A DNA stretch of 10,990 nucleotides from NCBI GenBank assembly GCA_947167555.1, contig CAMVIO010000046.1, positions 1-10,990 of the forward strand, read 5' to 3'. The notes beneath the pieces are model-generated. The model worked only from the letters and a program-made list of their open reading frames with translations. It had not been told where the DNA came from and made no database searches. Positions 1 to 5,743 of the stretch are shown piece after piece. The stretch is from an uncultured Selenomonadales bacterium. GTDB taxonomy: Bacteria; Bacillota; Negativicutes; Selenomonadales; Selenomonadaceae. Each line of letters opens with the position of its first letter. The stretch's first letter is position 1. Position numbers and translations under genes: made by a program.

Positions 1-46
1 GACATTTTTTGTGTCGATTACTACAAAAAAATGTCGATTACTACAA
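1..46. repeat. 20-bp-period direct repeat plus an inverted repeat upstream of the first promoter
   Basis: The 15-mer tgtcgattactacaa occurs at 12-26 and again, identically, at 32-46, so the period is exactly 20 bp, close to two helical turns. Overlapping it, gacatttttt at 1-10 is the perfect inverted complement of aaaaaatgtc at 26-35. Both copies lie just upstream of the extended -10 promoter at 72-80, where an activator or repressor dimer could bind. Because the pattern touches the window edge, more copies may lie to the left. The repeats are directly visible; the regulatory role is inferred. Confidence 0.6.
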
Positions 47-71
47 CTTTTAATCCGTTGGGAAAAAGTTA

Positions 72-80
72 TGCTATAAT
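72..80 (+). promoter_or_regulatory. extended -10 promoter of the small secreted-protein operon
   Basis: The sequence TGC-TATAAT at 72-80 is a perfect -10 hexamer with an upstream TG. I see no good -35 hexamer at 16-18 bp spacing, which is normal for extended -10 promoters and for promoters that depend on an activator. The expected start is near 86-88, which places a hairpin (93-120) almost at the 5' end of the mRNA and gives a leader of about 70 nt before the ATG at 157. Confidence 0.65.
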
Positions 81-92
81 GTTGTCGAAAAT

Positions 93-120
93 TGAGAGAG
101 GCGGGTACACACCTCTCTCA
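93..120 (+). other. 5' leader stem-loop with CGGGTACAC loop
   Basis: Positions 93-101 (tgagagagg) pair perfectly with 112-120 (cctctctca). The 10-nt loop at 102-111 contains CGGGTACAC. There is no U-tract after the stem, so it is not an intrinsic terminator. It begins a few nucleotides after the predicted transcription start, where it could protect the mRNA 5' end or bind a regulator. The same nonamer recurs in the loop of the hairpin at 516-556. Confidence 0.55.
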
Positions 121-156
121 GCCGAAAAAATGTATTTATTTAGGAGGCGTATTCAC

Positions 157-513
157 ATGCAGAAAATCAAGTCCCTCAAAGTGTTCTTCCTCGCGGCTCT
201 CTTCGTCATGGGCCTGTCCAGCGTCGCTTTCGCGGGCGCACAGGATTTCGTGCTCGTGAACAACACCGGTTTCCCGATCTACAAGGTCAATGTCAGCGCC
301 GCCAGCACCAACAGCTGGGAAGAGGATATCCTCGGCTCCAGCGTCCTGATGAACGGCGAGTCGATCCGCGTGAACTTCGGCGCAGGCAACACGCAGTACT
401 GGGATATCCAGGCGATCTTCGAGGACGGCAGCGCTCTTGCCTGGTACGGCATCGACCTGCTCAGCACTTATCAGGTCACGCTGAACAACGACGGCACCGC
501 TACTCTCCAGTAA
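157..513 (+). CDS. small secreted protein, copy 1 of 3 (function unknown)
   Basis: This 118-residue protein has a Sec signal peptide: basic start MQKIKSLK, hydrophobic core about residues 9-24, and likely cleavage after AFA at 26. The mature part of about 92 residues carries the family pattern LVNNTG-PIY (34-42), NVS (45-47), W54, DILGS (57-61), VL..G, WD (82-83), FEDGS (88-92) and a TLN.DGTA tail (108-115). I chose the ATG at 157 because AGGAGG at 142-147 lies 9 nt before it and the length then matches copy 2; an in-frame ATG at 31 falls inside the upstream repeats. It resembles, from memory, a widespread family of small exported proteins with NxTG, SP...W..D.LG and WD motifs, some of which carry an implausible argininosuccinate lyase name. 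There are no catalytic motifs and no cysteines in the mature part. It is the first gene of a three-gene operon. Confidence 0.85.
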   Translation: MQKIKSLKVFFLAALFVMGLSSVAFAGAQDFVLVNNTGFPIYKVNVSAASTNSWEEDILGSSVLMNGESIRVNFGAGNTQYWDIQAIFEDGSALAWYGIDLLSTYQVTLNNDGTATLQ

Positions 514-515
514 TA

Positions 516-556
516 TGATGGTAATAGGCATAGTCGGGTACACGTCTTTGCCATCA
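516..556 (+). other. intercistronic stem-loop with CGGGTACAC loop
   Basis: It begins 2 nt after the stop codon of copy 1. Positions 516-524 pair with 548-556 (9 bp, one G-U), and beyond a bulged T525 positions 526-529 pair with 544-547 (one G-U). The apical loop at 530-543 contains CGGGTACAC (535-543), the same nonamer as the 93-120 hairpin loop, although the stems are unrelated. No U-tract follows, so it is more likely an mRNA-stabilising or regulatory element than a terminator. Confidence 0.5.
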
Positions 557-602
557 AATATCACCATACCCAAACAAATTATTTAACGGAGGCGTATCTT
601 TA

Positions 603-959
603 ATGCAGAAAATCAAGTCCCTCAAAGTGTTCTTCCTCGCGGCCCTGTTTGTCATGGGTCTGTCCAGCGTCGCTTTCGCGGGCGCGCAGGATTTCGTGCT
701 GGTGAACAACACCGGTTTCCCGATCTACTATGTCAATGTCAGCCCGGCCAGCTCCGACAACTGGCAGAACGACATCCTCGGCAGCCAGGTTCTGCCGAAC
801 GGTTCCTATGTTCAGGTTCAGTTCCCGACGAACGGCGTTCAGTACTGGGATCTGCAGGCGACCTTTGAGGACGGCAGCAGCCTTGCCTGGTTCAACATCG
901 ATCTTCTGAGCGTTGCGCAGGTCACCCTGAACGGCGACGGCACCGCGAGCTTCCAGTAA
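603..959 (+). CDS. small secreted protein, copy 2 of 3 (function unknown)
   Basis: This 118-residue protein has the same first 42 residues as copy 1, including the whole 26-residue signal peptide, then diverges to K/Y at 43 and at scattered positions in the mature part. All family positions are kept: NNTG, PIY, NVSP, W, DILGS, VL.NG, YWD, FEDGS, W, LN.DGTA. The ribosome binding site GGAGG (588-592) lies 10 nt before the ATG; the decamer ggaggcgtat is shared with copy 1, so the duplication covered the translation start. The first 41 nt of the two coding regions are identical, which indicates a recent duplication or gene conversion. It lies 89 nt after copy 1 with no terminator between, so it is probably co-transcribed. 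Its role is unknown. Confidence 0.85.
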   Translation: MQKIKSLKVFFLAALFVMGLSSVAFAGAQDFVLVNNTGFPIYYVNVSPASSDNWQNDILGSQVLPNGSYVQVQFPTNGVQYWDLQATFEDGSSLAWFNIDLLSVAQVTLNGDGTASFQ

Positions 960-995
960 TTAAAGAGATTAACACTCTCCTTTCCTATTTCCAGG

Positions 996-1025
996 TCCCC
1001 GTCGATATGTACCGATCGGCGGGGA
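996..1025 (+). other. stem-loop in the copy 2-copy 3 spacer, GTAC loop
   Basis: Positions 996-1006 pair with 1015-1025 (11 bp with one G-U), with an 8-nt loop atgtaccg at 1007-1014. No U-run follows, so it is not a standard terminator. The loop shares GTAC with the other two hairpins of this operon. Read on the opposite strand it is CGGTACAT, close to the CGGGTACAC of the other loops, so the match is weaker and in the other orientation. Confidence 0.5.
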
Positions 1026-1076
1026 TAATTTGTAAAACAATATATGGGAAGGAAAAGGAACTAAGGAGGAATCATC

Positions 1077-1427
1077 ATGCAGAGATTTTACAAGACGTTT
1101 GCCCTCGCGGCGCTGATGCTGGTCGCGATGATCGGCACCGCTTTCGCGGGTCCGCAGGATTTCAATCTTGTCAACAATACCGGAAGACCGATCTATTATC
1201 TGAACGTCAGCCCGCACGAGGCGACGGAATGGATGCCGGACATCCTTGGCTCGAAGGTCCTGATGCCGGGCGAGGTCGCCCATGTGACGTTCGCGCCGAC
1301 TCCCGGCAAGATGTGGGACCTGATGGCGGTGTTCGAGGACGAGAGCTCGATCATCTGGTACGATCTCGACCTGTTCGCGTACGGCCAGATCACGCTGAAC
1401 GCCGACGCCACCGCGTATCTGGAGTAA
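1077..1427 (+). CDS. small secreted protein, copy 3 of 3 (divergent paralogue)
   Basis: This 116-residue protein has its own signal peptide: MQRFYK basic start, hydrophobic 8-20, likely cleavage after AFA at 24. The mature part keeps the family pattern: DF.LVNNTG.PIYYLNVSP, W, DILGS, VL.PG, WD, FED.S, W.DLDL, TLN.DATA. It is clearly homologous to copies 1 and 2 but much more diverged, with P-rich and M-rich substitutions in the middle, so this duplication is older. AAGGAGGA at 1063-1070 lies 6 nt before the ATG. It is the last gene before the terminator at 1456-1484. Like the others it is predicted to be exported and has no recognisable catalytic residues. Confidence 0.85.
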   Translation: MQRFYKTFALAALMLVAMIGTAFAGPQDFNLVNNTGRPIYYLNVSPHEATEWMPDILGSKVLMPGEVAHVTFAPTPGKMWDLMAVFEDESSIIWYDLDLFAYGQITLNADATAYLE

Positions 1428-1455
1428 TTTAAACACAAAACAAAAAAACAAAAAA

Positions 1456-1484
1456 GCCTCCCTTGCGGGAGGTTTCTTTGTTTT
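1456..1484 (+). terminator. intrinsic terminator after copy 3 (bidirectional)
   Basis: The stem cctccc (1457-1462) pairs with gggagg (1467-1472) around a TTGC loop, followed by a T-rich run at 1473-1484. On the minus strand the same hairpin has a GCAA (GNRA) loop and is followed by T6-G-T7 (1455-1442), so it should terminate leftward transcription at least as well. It lies 29 nt after the stop codon of copy 3. Confidence 0.85.
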
Positions 1485-1535
1485 GTCTGCCGGTAGCCAT
1501 CCGGCTGACTGGGAATGACTTAGTACCTGTGTATT

Positions 1536-1570
1536 TAATATAGCATAAACGGGGAAAAAATGCTATATTA
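1536..1570. promoter_or_regulatory. 11-bp perfect inverted repeat carrying two divergent extended -10 sequences
   Basis: Positions 1536-1546 (taatatagcat) and 1560-1570 (atgctatatta) are perfect inverted complements with a 13-bp spacer. Each arm reads TGCTATATT outward, an extended -10 sequence: rightward at 1561-1569 for the small peptide gene and leftward at 1545-1537. Neither has a good -35. An alternative reading is a weak AU-rich terminator, because T6 follows at 1571-1576. It could also be an operator. After it, ggcg (1577-1580) and cgcc (1585-1588) form a small hairpin near the expected 5' end of the rightward transcript. Confidence 0.4.
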
Positions 1571-1615
1571 TTTTTTGGCGGTCTCGCCTCATTCTTCATG
1601 AAAGGAGGTGAGGGG

Positions 1616-1699
1616 GTGACTCGGTATCTGTTGCGCTTCGCTATTGCGGTTCTCGCTGGCGTCGTCGCGAATGCCGTTTGGCACTTGCTGGAGGGTTAA
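1616..1699 (+). CDS. 27-residue hydrophobic peptide, candidate small membrane or type I toxin-like protein
   Basis: A GTG start at 1616 opens a 27-codon frame ending in TAA at 1697-1699. The start fits an exceptionally strong ribosome binding site, aaaggaggtga at 1601-1611. An in-frame ATG at 1598 would add six residues (MKGGEG) but is translated from the Shine-Dalgarno itself, so GTG is preferred. The peptide starts MTRYLLRF, has one predicted helix at about residues 5-22, and ends ANAVWHLLEG, the shape of a single-pass membrane peptide with a basic N-terminus. It has its own upstream -10-like site (1561-1569) and its own terminator (1756-1781). I recall similar tiny hydrophobic frames in Firmicutes, but this is unverified. 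Type I toxins share this architecture; a housekeeping small protein is equally possible. Confidence 0.5.
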   Translation: MTRYLLRFAIAVLAGVVANAVWHLLEG

Positions 1700-1717
1700 G
1701 CCAACCGGAAAGCAAAC

Positions 1718-1781
1718 CGCTGGGAGAGTTTCGCCAGCTCTCCGCGAGTGGGAAAGGCCGTCCTTCGGGACGGCCTTTTTT
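1718..1781 (+). terminator. structured 3' region and intrinsic terminator of the small peptide gene
   Basis: A first hairpin pairs ggagag (1723-1728) with ctctcc (1738-1743), extended by cgc/gcg at 1718-1720 and 1744-1746. The terminator proper pairs ggccgtcc (1756-1763) with ggacggcc (1768-1775) around a TTCG loop, followed by T6 at 1776-1781. The run of Ts is on the plus strand, so it mainly serves the peptide gene. On the minus strand only TTT follows, but the hairpin sits 4-10 nt after the ATPase 1 stop codon and may also mark the end of that operon. Confidence 0.85.
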
Positions 1782-1784
1782 CTG

Positions 1785-2858
1785 TCACTCATCGGATTCC
1801 TTGTACCAGAACGGACGCAGGAAGCGCAGCGCGCAATTCTCTCCCGGTTCCGGGCCGGGATCGCGGCGGCCTTTCTGGACGCGGAGCGTTTGCTCGCCAA
1901 CCTGGATCTGGTAGTCGATGATCTCGCCGAGGAACGCTTTGCGGTTCACGACGCCGTGGAGCCCGGTCGGGTCGTCGGCGGGGAGGAAGTCGATCTCGGA
2001 GGGACGGCTCGCCCAGGAGACGACGCTTTCGCCCGCGAGATGCTCGGGCACCGTGACGCCCGCCGGCAGCGGAACGCCGCCCGGAAGCTGGGCGCTATTG
2101 CCGTCCTGATTCACCGAGAGGAAGTTCGACAGGCCGATGAAGCTGAACACGAACTTGTTCGCCGGATTGTTGTAGATGTTCAGCGGCGTGTCGATCTGCT
2201 GGACGACGCCGAGCTTCATGACGAGGATCCGGTCGGACAGCGCCATGGCCTCGGACTGGTCGTGGGTGACGTAGATGATCGAGAAGCCGTATTTCATCTG
2301 CAAGTCCTTGATCTCGAAACGCATTTCCTCGCGGAGGTGCGGGTCGAGAGAGGAGAGGGGCTCGTCGAGCAGCATGACGTCAGGATTGATCGCGAGGGCG
2401 CGGGCGAGGGCCACGCGCTGCTTGCCGCCACCGGACAGATAGTCCGGGCTTTGATCCTTGGCAGCGACAAGGTTCGTCGCTTTCAGCGCGTCCATCGTGC
2501 GCTGGTCGATCTCGCTTTCTGAGAGCTTGCGAATGCGCAGCGGGAACGCCACGTTCTCATAGACGGAGAGGTGCGGCCAGACGGCGAAGGCCTGGAACAC
2601 CATGCCGAAGTTCCGCTTTTCCGGCGGTGTGTAGTGGTTTTTCGCCGGCGAGGAAAAGAGCTGGTCGCCGACCCAGACCTCTCCTTCGGTCAGGTCTTCG
2701 AAGCCCGCCACCATGCGCAGCGTCGTTGTCTTGCCGCAGCCGGAGGGGCCGAGCATCGAGAAGCATTCACCCTTGCCGATCTCGTAGTTCAGATTGTTGA
2801 CGGCGGTGACGTCGCCGAAGCGTTTCGTCACGCCGATAAGACGTACAAAGCCTGCCAT
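1785..2858 (-). CDS. ABC importer ATP-binding subunit (ATPase 1), FbpC/PotA-like
   Basis: This 357-residue ATPase has all nucleotide-binding motifs: Walker A GPSGCGKTT (37-45), Q-loop Q89 in MVFQAFAVWPH, signature 141-148, Walker B VMLLDE (161-166) with catalytic E166, D-loop SSLD, and H-loop H199 in YVTHDQ. A C-terminal TOBE-type domain follows from about 240 to the end (RPSEIDF near 285). The signature reads LSGGGKQR, where this family usually has LSGGQQQR; the core LSGG is intact. It is the last gene of the operon, starting 3 nt after the permease stop, with its ribosome binding site inside the permease gene (GGAG at 2874-2871). It would power uptake by the permease, probably paired with ATPase 2. 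Membership of the ferric/spermidine/phosphonate ATPase group is clear; the substrate is not. Confidence 0.93.
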   Translation of the reverse strand: MAGFVRLIGVTKRFGDVTAVNNLNYEIGKGECFSMLGPSGCGKTTTLRMVAGFEDLTEGEVWVGDQLFSSPAKNHYTPPEKRNFGMVFQAFAVWPHLSVYENVAFPLRIRKLSESEIDQRTMDALKATNLVAAKDQSPDYLSGGGKQRVALARALAINPDVMLLDEPLSSLDPHLREEMRFEIKDLQMKYGFSIIYVTHDQSEAMALSDRILVMKLGVVQQIDTPLNIYNNPANKFVFSFIGLSNFLSVNQDGNSAQLPGGVPLPAGVTVPEHLAGESVVSWASRPSEIDFLPADDPTGLHGVVNRKAFLGEIIDYQIQVGEQTLRVQKGRRDPGPEPGENCALRFLRPFWYKESDE

Positions 2859-2861
2859 CGG

Positions 2862-4544
2862 TCACTCACTCTCCTTTTTCGTGAAATGGTTGATGACCGT
2901 CTGCCCGACGATGATGATGATCAGGGCGATGGCGGCCAGCGCGCAGGAGATGACGGTCTCGCCGTCTTCGTTCAGCGTGTAGATGGCGACGCCGATGGTG
3001 CGCGTGGTCGGCGCGTAGAGCATGATCGAGACGGTCAGCTCTCTGAGCGACGGCAGGAAGATCAGGAAGAAGGCCGCGAACATGCCCGGCTTGACCAGCG
3101 GCAGCACGATGTCTTTCAGGGACTGCCACATGGTCGCGCCGCAGGCGCGGGAGGCCTCGACCAGCGAGTCGTGAACCTGTTCGAGGGCCGCGCTGTTGGC
3201 TTTCAGCGAGAAGGCCATGTAGCGGGCGATGTAGGCCACGAGGATGATCCAGACGGTGTTGTAGAGGTTGACGCCGAACTGGCCGCTCCATGCGAGGATC
3301 ACGCCGAGGGCGATGACCGAGCCCGGGACCGAGAAGGGCAGCATGCCGAGGAATTCGAGGATGCCTTTGCCCTTGACGTCCATCTTGACGATGACGTAGG
3401 AGATCATGACGCCGGCGAACATGGTGATGATCGCGGCGGTCAGGCCCAGCGTGACGCTGTTGAAGATCGCGTCGCGGGTTACGTCATACTCGAACAGGAT
3501 GAACTTGAAGTTGTCCAGCGACAGGTTTTCCGGTGTGAAGGACAGGCCGTAGGTACTGAGGCCGCCGACGAGGAAGATCACGACGGTGGGCAATACGATG
3601 GTGAACGCGATATAGGCGAAGCAGAAGAACATCAGCGGGTACTTGAGACCGCGAAGCTTCAGCTCCATCGGGCGGAAGCTCTTGCCGCCGATGATCTGGT
3701 AATGGCCGGAGCCGAGGATCTTGCGCTGCGCCCAGATGATGCAGGCCGCGCTGATGACGAGCACGGTCGCGAGCACGGTGCCGGTGCGGATCGACTCGAA
3801 GGAGCCGCCCGACTGGTGGATGCGTTCATAGATCAGCACCGGGATGTTGTAGATGCCGTTCTCGATACCGAGCACGGCGACGGTGCCGAAATGAGCCATC
3901 GAGTAGAGCATGATGAGGAGCGCGCCGGACAGGATCGAGGGCAGCACCAGCGGGATCGTGATTTTCCGCGTGATGGTGAAGAGCCCCGCGCCCGAGATGC
4001 GCGCCGATTCCTCCAGCGTCGGGTCCATGCGCTCCAATGCGCCGCAGACCTGGATGAAGACGAAGGGGAACAAATACATGACTTCGACGGCGGAAATGCC
4101 ATAATAGCTGTAAAGATTGAAGATCGGGCCGTCAAAGCCGAGGTTGTCCATGAAGAAACGGTTGATGAAGCCCGCGTTCGGCGAGAGCAGCATCTTCCAC
4201 GCCATGGCGCCGATGAAGGACGGCAGCATGAACGGCACGAGGAACATGCTCTTCATGAACCGTTTGTGCGGCATATCGGTCCGCGTGACGAGCCATGCGA
4301 AGAAGGTGCCGACAATCGTGGAACCGATGGTGGACATGCCCGCGATGATCAGCGAGTTCATCAGGGCCTTGAAGGTCTCCGGTTCCTTCAGGATCTCGAT
4401 CGCGCCGGAGAAATTGAAGTGGTCTTCGACCCAGAACGCATTGAACAGGATCAAAAGCACCGGGAACGCGACGACGATGACGAGGATGGCGATGGACAGG
4501 AACAAGATGACCTGCGCCACGCCGAAGGAGCTTTTCGTGTTCAT
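2862..4544 (-). CDS. fused two-domain ABC permease, FbpB/AfuB-like
   Basis: This 560-residue inner-membrane permease fuses two six-helix halves. Hydrophobic segments lie at about 9-37, 60-86, 97-120, 145-170, 199-225, 254-272, 302-328, 358-386, 395-419, 429-447, 486-510 and 528-552. Each half has the cytoplasmic EAA coupling loop that contacts an ATPase: EESARISGAG...IPLVLP (178-202) and VEASRACGAT...LPLVKP (462-486). Fused permeases of this size are typical of the FbpB type for ferric iron and related solutes. Its ATG overlaps the ATPase 2 stop codon (ATGA at 4544-4541), implying translational coupling. Because one chain supplies both halves, it needs two ATPase copies, and two different ATPase genes flank it in the operon. 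Confidence 0.93.
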   Translation of the reverse strand: MNTKSSFGVAQVILFLSIAILVIVVAFPVLLILFNAFWVEDHFNFSGAIEILKEPETFKALMNSLIIAGMSTIGSTIVGTFFAWLVTRTDMPHKRFMKSMFLVPFMLPSFIGAMAWKMLLSPNAGFINRFFMDNLGFDGPIFNLYSYYGISAVEVMYLFPFVFIQVCGALERMDPTLEESARISGAGLFTITRKITIPLVLPSILSGALLIMLYSMAHFGTVAVLGIENGIYNIPVLIYERIHQSGGSFESIRTGTVLATVLVISAACIIWAQRKILGSGHYQIIGGKSFRPMELKLRGLKYPLMFFCFAYIAFTIVLPTVVIFLVGGLSTYGLSFTPENLSLDNFKFILFEYDVTRDAIFNSVTLGLTAAIITMFAGVMISYVIVKMDVKGKGILEFLGMLPFSVPGSVIALGVILAWSGQFGVNLYNTVWIILVAYIARYMAFSLKANSAALEQVHDSLVEASRACGATMWQSLKDIVLPLVKPGMFAAFFLIFLPSLRELTVSIMLYAPTTRTIGVAIYTLNEDGETVISCALAAIALIIIIVGQTVINHFTKKESE

Positions 4545-5641
4545 TCCTCAAGCACCCCCTTCAAGGCTTCCTTCTCGAACCAGTGCAGGCTCAGGAACGA
4601 CAGCGAGCATTCGTCCCCCGCCTTGAACATCAAGTCCTGCGCGATGGCGTGATGGGTTTCGAGGCTCGTCCGAAGGTGCGTGCCGTCGATCTCGATCAGG
4701 TAGTCCATCATCGCGCCGAGGAAGTTCGCGCGGCGGATCACGCCGCGGAGGCCGCCCCCGTTTCGCGCGATTTTGACGTCCGACGGGCGGAAAGCCGCGA
4801 CCCATTCGACGGCGTCGCCTGCGGGCGTTTCCCAAGGCATCGGCTGGTTGCCGTTCCCCACGAGGAACGCGCCGCCGTCCCGCCGCACGTCGATGAAGTT
4901 CGCGATGCCCATGAAGTTGAACACGAAGGGATTGACCGGCTTCTCAAAGATTTCCCAAGGCGTGCCGATCTGCTGGATCGCGCCCTCCGCGTTCATGATG
5001 GCCACGCGGTCGGAAATGGCGAGGCCGATTTCCTGGTCGTGGGTGACGTAGAGCACCGTGACGCCCAGCTTCTTTTGCAGTTCCTTGATCTCGAAGCGCA
5101 TTTCCTCGCGCAGGTTCGCGTCGAGGTTTGACAGCGGCTCGTCGAGGAGCAGCAGCGCCGGGTCGGCGACGAGGGCGCGGGCGAGGGCGACGCGCTGCTG
5201 CTGGCCGCCGGAAAGCTCCGACGGCAGGCGCTTGTCGAGGCCCTTCATGCCGACGATGTCGATCATGCGCATGACGCGCTCGTTGATCTCGTCTTTCGGA
5301 CGGTCGGCAATCTTCAAAGGATACGCCACGTTCTCGAAGACGGTCATGTGCGGCCAGACGGCGTAGTCCTGGAACACGACGCCGAGCCCGCGGTTTTCCG
5401 GCGGCACGGCAATCCGCGCCTCGGGGTCGTTCACCAGCGTATCGCCGATGTAGATCTTCCCCGCGTCGGCGGACTCAAACCCGGCGAGCAGCCGCAAAAG
5501 CACGGTCTTCCCGCAGCCGGAAGGACCGAGCAGGGTGAAGCACTCGCCCTTTTTCAGCGTGAGCGAAAGGTTCTGAAGCACAGGATGGTTCGGATACCCT
5601 TTCGACACGTTCTCCACACGGATAATGTCATTGTTATCCAT
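4541..5641 (-). CDS. ABC importer ATP-binding subunit (ATPase 2), FbpC/PotA-like
   Basis: This 366-residue ATPase has Walker A GPSGCGKTV (39-47, V at the place of the usual second T), Q-loop Q91 in VVFQDYAVWPH, canonical signature LSGGQQQR (143-150), Walker B LLLLDE (163-168) with E168, D-loop SNLD and H201 in YVTHDQ. A TOBE-type C-terminal domain is visible from about 245 (RPSDVKI near 285). AAGGAGG at 5654-5648 lies 6 nt before the ATG. It shares architecture and many stretches with ATPase 1 but is clearly a distinct gene, not a recent copy. Its end overlaps the permease start by 4 nt. It lies 102 nt downstream of the binding-protein gene, beyond a hairpin. Both ATPases look catalytically complete, so a heterodimer or alternative use is possible. 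Confidence 0.93.
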   Translation of the reverse strand: MDNNDIIRVENVSKGYPNHPVLQNLSLTLKKGECFTLLGPSGCGKTVLLRLLAGFESADAGKIYIGDTLVNDPEARIAVPPENRGLGVVFQDYAVWPHMTVFENVAYPLKIADRPKDEINERVMRMIDIVGMKGLDKRLPSELSGGQQQRVALARALVADPALLLLDEPLSNLDANLREEMRFEIKELQKKLGVTVLYVTHDQEIGLAISDRVAIMNAEGAIQQIGTPWEIFEKPVNPFVFNFMGIANFIDVRRDGGAFLVGNGNQPMPWETPAGDAVEWVAAFRPSDVKIARNGGGLRGVIRRANFLGAMMDYLIEIDGTHLRTSLETHHAIAQDLMFKAGDECSLSFLSLHWFEKEALKGVLEE

Positions 5642-5686
5642 GAGTTTCCTCCTTAAAATTTACGTTAGCGATTTGATATAAAGCAA

Positions 5687-5712
5687 GCGGCGGAACGCTC
5701 GTGTTCCGCCGC
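5687..5712 (-). terminator. hairpin between binding-protein gene and ATPase 2, probable attenuator or 3' stabiliser
   Basis: A perfect 10-bp GC-rich stem (5687-5696 with 5703-5712) has a 6-nt loop. On the minus strand it is followed by TTGCTTTATAT, a poor U-tract, so termination should be partial. It sits 31 nt after the stop codon of the binding-protein gene. In binding-protein operons such hairpins commonly make the binding protein more abundant than the membrane components; that role is inferred here. Confidence 0.6.
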
Positions 5713-5743
5713 CTGCCGGACGCGCCGAGGCGTCACATAGTTC

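Noticed and set aside
31..156. Upstream in-frame ATG at 31 as the start of secreted protein copy 1
   Set aside because: It would place 42 extra residues before a complete signal peptide and lies upstream of the promoter at 72-80; the ATG at 157 matches copy 2 exactly.
1644..2522. Plus-strand open frame of 292 codons over the small peptide 3' region and ATPase 1
   Set aside because: It runs through the terminator at 1756-1781 and antisense to a clear ATPase; the composition is shadow-like.
2571..4652. Very long plus-strand open frame of 693 codons
   Set aside because: It lies opposite the ATPase and permease genes, its translation is a D/E/R/H-rich low-complexity chain with no domains, and it has no credible ribosome binding site. 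It is a shadow of GC-rich minus-strand genes.
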